In this document: in pieces, positions 1-5,667 of the stretch
Position numbering within the stretch: position 1 is the stretch's first letter
Layout of the letters: each line of letters starts with the position of its first letter
Assembly: GCA_900549155.1 (NCBI GenBank)
Contig: URNF01000053.1
Location: 1 to 11,814 of the forward strand
Direction: 5' to 3'
Source of the DNA: an uncultured Oscillospiraceae bacterium
GTDB lineage: Bacteria > Bacillota > Clostridia > Oscillospirales > Acutalibacteraceae
DNA length: 11,814 bases
Notes under the pieces: model-generated
What the model saw: the letters and a program-made list of their open reading frames with translations, nothing else
Told to the model about the DNA's origin: nothing
The model's database searches: none
Made by a program: the position numbers and the translations under genes

Positions 1-1
1 T

Positions 2-1054
2 GGCTCGCCGCTGTCGCCCAGCCGCATCTATTGGAGCGGGCAGGGACAGCCGCTGTATTTCCCGGAGACGCAATATATCACCGTCGGCGACATCAACCAG
101 GCGGTGACGGCGTTCGGCAAGCAGGACGGCGTGCTCATGATCTTCAAGGAACGGGAGATCTACAGCCTTTCCAAGCCGGACGGCGTGGTGTCCATGGACA
201 CGGTGGACGGGCATGTGGTGCAGGAGGAAACGGCGACCTGCGAATATTTCCCGCTGACGCAGATCCACGGACAGATCGGTTGTATGGCGCCGCAGACGCT
301 GTGCCTTTGCGGCAACCGCCTTGTGTGGGCGGACGGGCTGGGGGCGGTGTATGCCATGATGCACGGCAGCGCCTTCAACGGGTTCAGCGTGCGCGAGGTG
401 TCGTCGCTCATCGCGCCGTGCCTTGCGGACATTGACGCCGCGGCGTGGAAAAAGGCGTCGGGCGCTGTGTATGAGGGCTATTACCTGCTGCACAGCGGCT
501 CGACGGTGTATGCGCTGCGCCTGGACGAAAGGGCGTTTCGCAGCTATGCGGGCAGCGGCGACGACAGCACGGCACAACAAAAGTTCGGCTGGTTTATCTG
601 GCAGCTGCCGCTCGGCACATATGTGACGCGCCTTTTCGGCAACGGACGGCAGGCGGCGGCGATCGCGTGGTCCACGGACAGCGGCGGCACCTATATCGAG
701 CTGCCGCAGGTGCTGGCGGACGAAAAGGCGGATCTTGTGAACGGGGTCCCCGACCGCGAGATCCCCATCACGGCGCGCATCGCCACAAAGGCATATGCAC
801 TCGGCGACAACGGGCGGTGCTGCCGCCTCATTCGGGTGCATGTCGATCTGCAGACAGCGGTCGACACCACGGTGCACTTTGCCTATCGCACGGACGGCAG
901 GGAGGCGGGCGATGCCGCCGTGCTGCGGGAGGGACCGTTTGACGGCGTGTGCCGTCTGACACCGAACTGCATCCGCGTGCGCCGCGCAGGGCTTTGCCTG
1001 GAAGCGGTCGGCAATGTTGCGCTTTTTGGCATCCGCCTGATCTACAGATGTTGA
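2..1054 (+). CDS. Phage virion/tail structural protein, C-terminal part (5' end outside window)
   Basis: The reading frame is open from base 2 with no start, so the gene begins upstream; 350 codons plus a stop are visible. Near the left edge is a segment reading S-R-I-Y-W-S-G, then P-L-Y-F-P-E-T. A strand with V-L-M-I-F-K-E-R-E-I-Y follows. This 'IYWS...FP...D.I.......L.VFKER.IY' pattern is typical of beta-propeller-like structural proteins of phage tails and necks, often annotated as stabilisation or hub proteins. The rest is beta-rich with no membrane segment and no enzyme motif I recognise. It ends 16 bases before the tail-fibre gene, and an amidase and holin-like gene follow, which fits a late structural operon. 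The phage assignment rests mostly on this context and the N-terminal pattern. The exact virion position is unknown. Confidence 0.65.
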   Translation, partial: GSPLSPSRIYWSGQGQPLYFPETQYITVGDINQAVTAFGKQDGVLMIFKEREIYSLSKPDGVVSMDTVDGHVVQEETATCEYFPLTQIHGQIGCMAPQTLCLCGNRLVWADGLGAVYAMMHGSAFNGFSVREVSSLIAPCLADIDAAAWKKASGAVYEGYYLLHSGSTVYALRLDERAFRSYAGSGDDSTAQQKFGWFIWQLPLGTYVTRLFGNGRQAAAIAWSTDSGGTYIELPQVLADEKADLVNGVPDREIPITARIATKAYALGDNGRCCRLIRVHVDLQTAVDTTVHFAYRTDGREAGDAAVLREGPFDGVCRLTPNCIRVRRAGLCLEAVGNVALFGIRLIYRC

Positions 1055-1070
1055 AAAGGAGAGAAGATCT

Positions 1071-1796
1071 ATGCCGAGTTGTATACGCACCGTGGATTTC
1101 ACGGTGACGGAAAAGGATATATCCCCCTCTGTGCCGCAATGGGCTGGCGTGCAGGGGGAGCATCAGGCGACCCGTGTGCGCTTTCAGCTGCCGACATCGC
1201 TGACGGGCGACGGCTTTGTCTATCGCGTGGAATGGGTCGACGGCATGCAGTCGTTCGGCACGAGCGGCGCGCTTGCGGCAAGCGAGGACGGAAAGGTGTC
1301 GTTTTTGCTGCCCGCATCCTGGACGGCGGCGGGCGGCACGGCGGAGGTGCGGCTTTGCGTCTGCAAGGACGAGACAGATGCCGCAAACGGGCAGGTGTTT
1401 TATTCCGCCGTCGGCAGGCTGACGTTTTCGCCGCGCGACGAAAATCTGCCGTCGGTCACGGCGGCGGAGAATATGCTATATACCGTGATGGGAGAAGCCG
1501 AGCGTGCACTCAAAAAGGCGGCGGAGTGTGTGGACAGCGAGGTGGTGGACGACACCGGCTGTGTGCGCTTCGGCGGAAAGCTGGCGTTTGCCTATGGCAG
1601 ATTTGACGCCGATGCCAATGTGAGCACCGAGGTCATGATGCCCTGCACCTTCACCAATGTCTGCTTTTTGCTGGTGCAGCATGAGGACACGATCATTCCT
1701 GTCACCGGTCGCACCTACAGCAGCTTTACGATCAAGCCGACAAAGAACATCGGAAATGTTTTCTGGTTCGCCGTCGGCACGCTTGACGAAAATTGA
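1071..1796 (+). CDS. Phage tail-fibre / baseplate receptor-binding protein (BppU-like N-terminus, gp53-like C-terminus)
   Basis: This 241-residue protein starts at an ATG 7 bases after an AAGGAGAG ribosome site. Residues ~8-125 look like the Ig-like N-terminal domain of baseplate upper proteins (BppU_N): strands with Y-R-V-E-W-V-D-G, V-S-F-L-L-P-A-S-W-T and G-R-L-T-F-S-P-R-D in order. A short helix around residues 132-152 (E-N-M-L-Y...A-L-K-K-A-A) may trimerise. The C-terminal ~75 residues begin G-C-V-R-F-G-G-K-L and end N-V-F-W-F-A-V-G. This matches the layout of the gp53-like C-terminal head of tail fibres (G-x-x-K-L...F-P-x-x-F-x-N...F-Y-W-I-A-I-G). The N-terminus would dock on the baseplate and the C-terminus would contact the host surface. 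It is much shorter than most fibres, so it is probably a compact receptor-binding protein. I made the family calls by eye. Confidence 0.7.
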   Translation: MPSCIRTVDFTVTEKDISPSVPQWAGVQGEHQATRVRFQLPTSLTGDGFVYRVEWVDGMQSFGTSGALAASEDGKVSFLLPASWTAAGGTAEVRLCVCKDETDAANGQVFYSAVGRLTFSPRDENLPSVTAAENMLYTVMGEAERALKKAAECVDSEVVDDTGCVRFGGKLAFAYGRFDADANVSTEVMMPCTFTNVCFLLVQHEDTIIPVTGRTYSSFTIKPTKNIGNVFWFAVGTLDEN

Positions 1797-1797
1797 G

Positions 1798-1805
1798 AGG
1801 AGAGG
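1798..1805 (+). promoter_or_regulatory. Ribosome binding site that fixes the amidase start
   Basis: AGGAGAGG lies 8 bases before the ATG at 1814. Upstream in-frame TTG codons at 1793 and 1808 are either before or too close to this site, so the ATG is preferred. The site overlaps the region just after the tail-fibre stop (1794-1796), which suggests translational coupling. Confidence 0.7.
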
Positions 1806-1813
1806 TTTTGACT

Positions 1814-2509
1814 ATGCCGAAAATTTTTCTGTCCCCGGCGTTGCACGCCGCGGACAATCCCTGCTCCTACAGCAAGGACTGCGGGGAGAACATTCACTGC
1901 GGAAAGTATATGGACGCGCTCATTCCGTATCTCGATGCCTGCGGCATTGAGTGGCAGCGTTCGGACAAGAAAAACACGGGAGCGGGCTATGCTAAGACGA
2001 TCGCGCAGTCAAACGCCTTCAAGCCCGACATCCACTTTGTCAAGCACACCAACGCCGTCGGTGCACACAACGCGAAGGGCTCGCGCATTTATGTGTGGCC
2101 GACCGGCAACGGCAGGAAGCTGGCGGAGATCATGCTGAAATACAGAAAGACGTTCTATCCGAACGGCGGCATCATCAAGGACAACACCACGCTGACCGAG
2201 ATCCGCGCGACATCGGCTGTCTGTGTGTATGACGAGCTGGTGTTCCACGACAATCCCGAGGACGTGAAGTGGCTGCATGAGCATATGCAGGAGTTTGCCG
2301 CAAACGACGCAAAGGCACTTTGCGAATATTTCGGCATTCCGTTCAAGGATCCCTATGCCGCGGCGCAGCCCCCGAAAGAGAAAAAGCCGACGGAGACAAA
2401 GACTTTGTATGCGGTGCAGGTCGGTGCCTATGCAAACAGGGGAAATGCCGAAAAGATGGCGGAAAAGCTGAAAGAAAAAGGCTTTGCCGCCTATATCACC
2501 AAGAAATAA
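1814..2509 (+). CDS. Phage endolysin: N-acetylmuramoyl-L-alanine amidase (Amidase_3) with truncated SPOR domain
   Basis: The 231-residue product should cleave the amide bond between N-acetylmuramic acid and L-alanine in peptidoglycan during host lysis. Residues 1-175 form a zinc amidase of the Amidase_3 type. Candidate zinc ligands are His11 (in I-F-L-S-P-A-L-H), Glu25 (C-G-E-N) and His78 (K-H-T-N). The likely catalytic Glu141 sits in D-E-L-V-F-H-D-N-P, the usual late motif. A linker rich in Pro and Lys (~180-196) leads to Y-A-V-Q-V-G-A-Y (199-206) and A-A-Y-I-T-K-K at the C-terminus. That is the first half of a peptidoglycan-binding SPOR domain: about 34 residues instead of about 70. There is no signal peptide, so release through the downstream holin is expected. 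The gene sits directly between the tail fibre and the membrane proteins of the lysis cassette. Confidence 0.88.
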   Translation: MPKIFLSPALHAADNPCSYSKDCGENIHCGKYMDALIPYLDACGIEWQRSDKKNTGAGYAKTIAQSNAFKPDIHFVKHTNAVGAHNAKGSRIYVWPTGNGRKLAEIMLKYRKTFYPNGGIIKDNTTLTEIRATSAVCVYDELVFHDNPEDVKWLHEHMQEFAANDAKALCEYFGIPFKDPYAAAQPPKEKKPTETKTLYAVQVGAYANRGNAEKMAEKLKEKGFAAYITKK

Positions 2510-2528
2510 AAAAGCGGGAGGCAGACAA

Positions 2529-2843
2529 ATGGATCATGCGAGTATCACCTCGTTTTTATCCCTTTTGTCCGCCGCGGGTGTCATCGTCGCGCTCATTACC
2601 AATCTGCGCGGGATGCGGGCGCGGGATGAACACAAGGCGGCGGAGCTGTCCGAAATGCGTTCGGACATCAAGCATATCCGCGGGCAGGTCGACAAAAACG
2701 ATGTGTTGATGGCAGATGTGCGCGAGCAGCTGGACGCGGTCAGAGACCGCGTGACACGGGTGGAGGAGTCCACCAAAAGTGCGCACAAGCGGCTGGACAA
2801 AATGGAAGGAGCAGAGGGATGTATATGCAGGGAATCGTCTTGA
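2529..2843 (+). CDS. Small one-TM coiled-coil phage protein (XhlA-like lysis accessory)
   Basis: This is a 104-residue protein. The ATG at 2529 is chosen because GGGAGG at 2516-2521 precedes it with a spacing of 7 bases; an upstream in-frame start would overlap the amidase. Residues ~5-25 (I-T-S-F-L-S-L-L-S-A-A-G-V-I-V-A-L-I) form one membrane segment. The rest is charged and heptad-like, with repeats such as M-R-S-D-I-K-H-I-R, V-R-E-Q-L-D-A-V-R-D-R-V and V-E-E-S-T-K-S-A-H-K-R-L, a long coiled coil. This architecture and its place between amidase and holin match XhlA/haemolysin-like lysis accessory proteins. The sequence does not prove that family, and a structural role is possible. The last 25 bases overlap the next gene in another frame, so the two are probably translated together. 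Confidence 0.7.
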   Translation: MDHASITSFLSLLSAAGVIVALITNLRGMRARDEHKAAELSEMRSDIKHIRGQVDKNDVLMADVREQLDAVRDRVTRVEESTKSAHKRLDKMEGAEGCICRESS

Positions 2844-3124
2844 CATTGGTGATGGCGGTGACGGTGGAGGCACTGGTGGAATATTGCCGTACCGCCGTTG
2901 AAACGGTGCGCGGCGGCGGAAAACTTGCCGCCTGTTTGCAGGGGGCGGCAATTTTGGTGTCTGTCGGCATCTGCCTTTTGTGCGGCGCCGATCTCTACGG
3001 TGCCTTGGACATCACGTTTGCGTGGCGTCCGATCGGCAGCGTGCTCACCGGCATTTTTGCCGCAAGGGGTGCGAATTTTGTTTCGGACCTTGCGGGACAG
3101 ATGAAAAGCATTTTGGGGAAATAA
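2819..3124 (+). CDS. Phage holin-like membrane protein
   Basis: This is a 101-residue hydrophobic protein. The ATG at 2819 follows AAGGAG (2806-2811) by 7 bases; an in-frame ATG at 2825 is a second choice. Two clear membrane segments are visible: residues ~5-20 (G-I-V-L-T-L-V-M-A-V-T-V-E-A-L-V) and ~39-57 (L-Q-G-A-A-I-L-V-S-V-G-I-C-L-L). A semi-hydrophobic stretch at ~72-92 contains P-I-G-S-V-L-T-G-I-F-A-A-R-G-A-N-F. A Lys/Arg loop separates the first two. This two-to-three-segment layout, with A-R-G-A-N-x-V-S-D-L near the end, resembles small proteins found beside amidases in clostridial phages and usually taken as holins. It would form membrane lesions that release the amidase. Lysis function is inferred from size, topology and position. 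Confidence 0.72.
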   Translation: MYMQGIVLTLVMAVTVEALVEYCRTAVETVRGGGKLAACLQGAAILVSVGICLLCGADLYGALDITFAWRPIGSVLTGIFAARGANFVSDLAGQMKSILGK

Positions 3125-3129
3125 AGGGA

Positions 3130-3167
3130 CGGGAGCTGTTCGCATGGGGGACAGCTCCCGCTTTTTT
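3130..3167 (+). terminator. Intrinsic terminator after the phage lysis genes
   Basis: A perfect 10-bp stem (CGGGAGCTGT at 3130-3139 with ACAGCTCCCG at 3151-3160) can extend inward by a wobble and a GC pair. It is followed by CTTTTTT (3161-3167). It lies 5 bases after the holin stop and separates the phage genes from the next operon. Confidence 0.92.
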
Positions 3168-3171
3168 ACTG

Positions 3172-3200
3172 TTGACAAACGCGGAGAAGTTGAGGATAAT
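3172..3200 (+). promoter_or_regulatory. Near-consensus sigma-A promoter for the nucleotidyltransferase-ANTAR-DUF5662 operon
   Basis: A perfect -35 box TTGACA (3172-3177) is separated by 17 bases from a -10 box GATAAT (3195-3200). Transcription would start near 3207, giving a leader of about 25 bases before the ATG at 3232. The -35 box lies 5 bases after the T-tract of the upstream terminator. It is one of the strongest-looking promoters in the window. Confidence 0.85.
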
Positions 3201-3208
3201 GTATACAT
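3199..3208. repeat. 10-bp perfect palindrome at the predicted transcription start
   Basis: ATGTATACAT is self-complementary. It overlaps the last two bases of the -10 box and the expected start site. The position suits a small operator, but a 10-bp AT-rich palindrome can easily occur by chance. Confidence 0.3.
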
Positions 3209-3231
3209 ATAAAAAGATGGGGGGTGTGCAC

Positions 3232-4404
3232 ATGGACAACGCATACGGACTGCAGATCACGGCTCTGCTGCGGGGCGGGCTTTGCGCGGAGACGGTCACG
3301 CTGCACACCGCCGTCGATGTGCAGGCGCTGACGGACATTGCCGTGCGGCAGGGGATCGTTGTGCCGCTCTTTTGCGGACTGCTCGGCGCGGGCTTTGCCG
3401 CCGGGTCGCCTGAAATGACGCCGCTTTTGAAGGCATACGGCAACGTCGTGTATACGGTGGAGGCACAGGAGCGGGAGCTTCGTGCGCTGTTTGCGGATTT
3501 TGCGGCGGCGGGCGTTGACTTTATGCCGCTTAAGGGTGCTGCACTGCGGGAACTGTATGCGCGCCCCGAGCTGCGCGCGATGGGGGATGCGGACATCCTC
3601 ATCCGCACCGCGCAATATGCGGATGCCGCCGCTGTGATGAAAGCGCGCGGGTTTGTGCAGGTGCAGGAAAGCGCGCACGAGTGGATCTTCCAAAACGATG
3701 CGTTGCAGGTGGAGCTGCACAAATGCCCGTTTGCACCGTATGAAAAAACGCTTTACGGCTTTTTCGGGGACGGCTGGGCACACGCCGTACCGCTCGGGAA
3801 CTGCCGCTTTACGCTGTCGGACACCGACGGCTTTGTCTATCTTTTTGCCCACTTTGCCAAGCACTATAAAAACGGCGGTGTCGGACTGCGGCAGCTTGCC
3901 GATCTGTGGGTCTATCGCCGTGCAAAGGCGGTGGACGAGGACGCCGTCCTTGCGGCGCTCGACAAAATGGGTTTTGCCGCTTTCTATCGGCATATTTGCA
4001 CGCTTCTCTCTGTGTGCTTTGACGGCGCGCCGCCGGCTGCGGACGATCGGCACACGCCGTTCATCCTGCGCTTTTTGCTGTCCGGCGGCAGCTTCGGCAC
4101 GCCCGAGGAAAAGCGCGCTGCCGCGGCGGCACGCACGGGCGGCACCGACACCGCCGCCATCCGCGAAAGGGAGACAAGGCGGCTGCTGTTCCCGCCGCTT
4201 GCCGACATGCGGCTGCACTATAAAGCGCTCGAAAAAGCGCCGTTTCTGCTGCCGCTTTTCTGGCTTTGGCGGGGCGTGCGCACGCTGTTTACACCGCACA
4301 AGATGAAAGAAAGGCTGCAGGGCGTGAAAGCGCTGTGCGCAGAGGATGCCGCGCGGCACAACGCGGCGCTCGCATTTGTCGGACTGACGGCGGACGGGGG
4401 GTGA
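3232..4404 (+). CDS. Nucleotidyltransferase family protein (PF14907-like)
   Basis: The 390-residue protein resembles the 'uncharacterised nucleotidyltransferase' family (NTP_transf_5). Visible signatures are M-P-L-K-G (Lys101, Gly102), R-x-M-G-D-A-D-I-L-I with the acid pair Asp119/Asp121, and Q-V-E-L-H with Glu161 as a likely third acid. The fold should use these acids and two metals to transfer a nucleotide; the acceptor is unknown. The N-terminal ~80 residues and the middle are helical. The C-terminal ~100 residues hold an Ala/Arg-rich segment and a hydrophobic patch (P-L-F-W-L-W). I chose the ATG at 3232 because it lies about 25 bases after the predicted transcription start. In-frame ATGs at 3199 (inside the -10 box) and 3217 are poorer. 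A G-run at 3219-3224 is an imperfect ribosome site. It is the first gene of a three-gene operon. Confidence 0.8.
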   Translation: MDNAYGLQITALLRGGLCAETVTLHTAVDVQALTDIAVRQGIVVPLFCGLLGAGFAAGSPEMTPLLKAYGNVVYTVEAQERELRALFADFAAAGVDFMPLKGAALRELYARPELRAMGDADILIRTAQYADAAAVMKARGFVQVQESAHEWIFQNDALQVELHKCPFAPYEKTLYGFFGDGWAHAVPLGNCRFTLSDTDGFVYLFAHFAKHYKNGGVGLRQLADLWVYRRAKAVDEDAVLAALDKMGFAAFYRHICTLLSVCFDGAPPAADDRHTPFILRFLLSGGSFGTPEEKRAAAAARTGGTDTAAIRERETRRLLFPPLADMRLHYKALEKAPFLLPLFWLWRGVRTLFTPHKMKERLQGVKALCAEDAARHNAALAFVGLTADGG

Positions 4405-4409
4405 GCGGG

Positions 4410-4949
4410 ATGGATAATCTGCTTCTTGTCGCCGCAAAAGAGGACGTCCGCGACCGACTGGCGGCACTGCTGGCAACGCTGCCGCAGGTGCGGGTGCAGA
4501 CGGCGGTGGACGCAGAAAGTGCCGTTTCCTGCGCACAGGGGGCGGACCCGGCGCTTGTGCTGATCGTGTCTCCGCTTGATGAGGAGGAGCGGCTTTGCCG
4601 CACGCTTTTGGACGACACCTATGCTTCGGTGGTGCTGCTGACCTCCGCAAAGGAAGCGCCCGACGGCGTCATTGCGCTGGAGCCTAATATCACCCCGCCG
4701 CTTTTTCTGCAGCTTTTGCAGATCGCGCTGCAAAGCCGCCGCCGCTTTTTGGGGCTGCGCACGGAGAACGCCGCGCTGCACAACAAGCTGTCCGAGCTGC
4801 GGCTGGTAAACCGCGCAAAATGCGTGCTCATCCAGTATCTCGGCATCGGCGAGGCACAGGCACACCGCTATATCGAAAAGCAGGCGATGGATCGGCGGGT
4901 GTCCCGCACCGAGATCGCCAGAGAAATTCTCAAGACCTATGAACTGTAA
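4410..4949 (+). CDS. ANTAR-domain RNA-binding regulator with degenerate receiver domain
   Basis: This 179-residue protein starts 5 bases after the nucleotidyltransferase stop, at an ATG preceded by a G-rich stretch, so the two are co-transcribed. Residues 1-~105 look like a receiver fold: L-L-L-V strand, K-E-D loop, L-V-L-I-V-S-P strand and S-V-V-L-L-T-S strand. The phosphoacceptor Asp expected at the end of strand 3 is replaced by Val53/Ser54. Residues ~107-130 form a coiled coil. Residues 126-179 are an ANTAR domain: N-R-A-K-C-V-L-I, G-I-G-E-A-Q-A-H-R-Y-I, K-Q-A-M-D-R-R and E-I-A-R-E-I-L match its three-helix pattern. ANTAR proteins bind paired RNA hairpins and block transcription terminators. 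With no acceptor Asp, activation by phosphorylation is unlikely; control by dimerisation or a partner is an inference. The RNA target is not evident. Confidence 0.87.
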   Translation: MDNLLLVAAKEDVRDRLAALLATLPQVRVQTAVDAESAVSCAQGADPALVLIVSPLDEEERLCRTLLDDTYASVVLLTSAKEAPDGVIALEPNITPPLFLQLLQIALQSRRRFLGLRTENAALHNKLSELRLVNRAKCVLIQYLGIGEAQAHRYIEKQAMDRRVSRTEIAREILKTYEL

Positions 4950-4967
4950 GGATAAAGGGGTAGAAGC

Positions 4968-5525
4968 ATGGCACATCCCATCCGTCATTTTCGCACCATC
5001 ACGGCACACCGCCACCTGGTGATCCGCCACTGCCGCCGCGCGGGCATTTTCTGGCAGGGACTTTTGCACGATCTCTCGAAATACAGTCCCGCCGAATTTG
5101 CGGTCGGCGCGCGGTTTTATACCGACGGCACGCGCAGTCCCAACGAGGCGGAGCGGCAGAGCTACGGCTATTCCAAAGCGTGGCTGCACCACAAGGGGCG
5201 CAACCGTCACCATTTTGAATATTGGACCGACTATGACCCCGTCACCAAGCGCATCCGTCCGCTGCCGATGCCGGATCGCTATATCATCGAAATGGCGTGT
5301 GACCGCATCGCCGCCAGCAAGATCTATATGAAGGATGCCTATACCGATGCGTCGCCGCTTGCCTATTATCTCCGCGGCAAGCCGACGCGCTTTATTGAGG
5401 AAGAAACGGCAAGGAAGCTTGAGGACATTCTGACGATGCTCGCCGAAAAGGGCGAGGATGCCACCTTTGCCTTTTTGCGACGGGCGGTAAAATACGGTTT
5501 TTCACAAAAAGAGCGTGCGAAATGA
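4968..5525 (+). CDS. DUF5662-like His-rich protein
   Basis: The 185-residue protein starts at an ATG 7 bases after AAAGGGG (4954-4960) and 18 bases after the ANTAR stop. Conserved-looking motifs are H-R-H-L-V (14-18), G-L-L-H-D-L-S-K-Y-S-P-x-E-F (31-44), A-W-x-H-H (71-75), N-x-H-H-x-E-Y-W (79-86), and M-x-C-D-R-I-A-A-S (from ~109). The H-D pair (34-35) and His clusters suggest an HD-like, metal-binding, mainly helical enzyme. The pattern is the one I associate with DUF5662, a family seen in both phages and Firmicutes chromosomes. No reaction is established for it that I can cite. There is no signal peptide or membrane segment. It closes the operon, and its stop codon lies inside the loop of the terminator. 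Confidence 0.75.
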   Translation: MAHPIRHFRTITAHRHLVIRHCRRAGIFWQGLLHDLSKYSPAEFAVGARFYTDGTRSPNEAERQSYGYSKAWLHHKGRNRHHFEYWTDYDPVTKRIRPLPMPDRYIIEMACDRIAASKIYMKDAYTDASPLAYYLRGKPTRFIEEETARKLEDILTMLAEKGEDATFAFLRRAVKYGFSQKERAK

Positions 5526-5544
5526 AATCGCGCGCTCTTTTTTT
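5508..5544 (+). terminator. Intrinsic terminator overlapping the DUF5662 stop
   Basis: A 13-bp stem (5508-5520 with 5528-5540, one G-U wobble) encloses a 7-base loop AATGAAA that contains the TGA stop (5523-5525). It runs into a T-tract at 5538-5544. The A-run before the left arm means it could also work on the opposite strand. Confidence 0.9.
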
Positions 5545-5591
5545 GTGCATAGTGCCGAAAATGACTCTGAAAAATCAGAAAATATGCCATC

Positions 5592-5619
5592 TTGCCAATT
5601 TTGCGGGGGGTGGTATAGT
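5592..5619 (+). promoter_or_regulatory. Extended -10 promoter for the giant secreted protein
   Basis: The -35-like TTGCCA (5592-5597) lies 16 bases before TATAGT (5614-5619). A TGG at 5611-5613 gives the TGn extended -10 form. The start would be near 5626, leaving a leader of about 40 bases. The surrounding 5545-5663 is the only AT-rich non-coding stretch of note. TATATT at 5621-5626 is a weaker alternative. Confidence 0.65.
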
Positions 5620-5634
5620 ATATATTGTATGTAA

Positions 5635-5650
5635 TGCACAACTATGTGCA
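5635..5650. repeat. 16-bp inverted repeat in the leader of the giant gene
   Basis: TGCACA (5635-5640) and TGTGCA (5645-5650) are perfect inverted copies around ACTA. They lie between the predicted transcription start and the ribosome site. It could be an operator or a small leader hairpin. It lacks a T-tract, so it is not a terminator. Confidence 0.5.
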
Positions 5651-5654
5651 GAAA

Positions 5655-5659
5655 AGGAG
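5655..5659 (+). promoter_or_regulatory. Ribosome binding site that decides the start of the giant gene
   Basis: AGGAG is 8 bases from the ATG at 5668 and only 4 from an out-of-frame ATG at 5664. Only the 5668 frame opens into a signal peptide and stays open to the window edge. Confidence 0.8.
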
Positions 5660-5667
5660 AGAGATGT

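Noticed and set aside
31..435. Plus-strand ORF overlapping the left-edge phage gene
   Set aside because: It is out of frame with the longer phage structural frame, which is open from base 2. It gives a Gly/Arg-rich product without motifs.
1071..1796. Diversity-generating retroelement target in the tail-fibre gene
   Set aside because: No reverse transcriptase, template repeat or adenine-biased variable region is seen in the window.
3166..4650. Minus-strand 494-residue ORF
   Set aside because: It is in codon register with the nucleotidyltransferase gene, which has clear catalytic motifs. The reverse product is a low-complexity Arg/His/Pro-rich shadow.
4218..5213. Minus-strand 331-residue ORF
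   Set aside because: It lies across three sense genes with recognisable domains and ribosome sites, and has none of its own.
5508..5544. ANTAR target RNA motif (paired hexaloop hairpins)
   Set aside because: The terminator loop AATGAAA has A at position 1 and G at position 4 but is 7 bases long. I found no second hairpin of the right type just upstream.
5566..5579. Small hairpin TCTGA-AAAA-TCAGA as a regulatory site
   Set aside because: A 5-bp AT-rich stem upstream of the -35 box is too weak to distinguish from chance.
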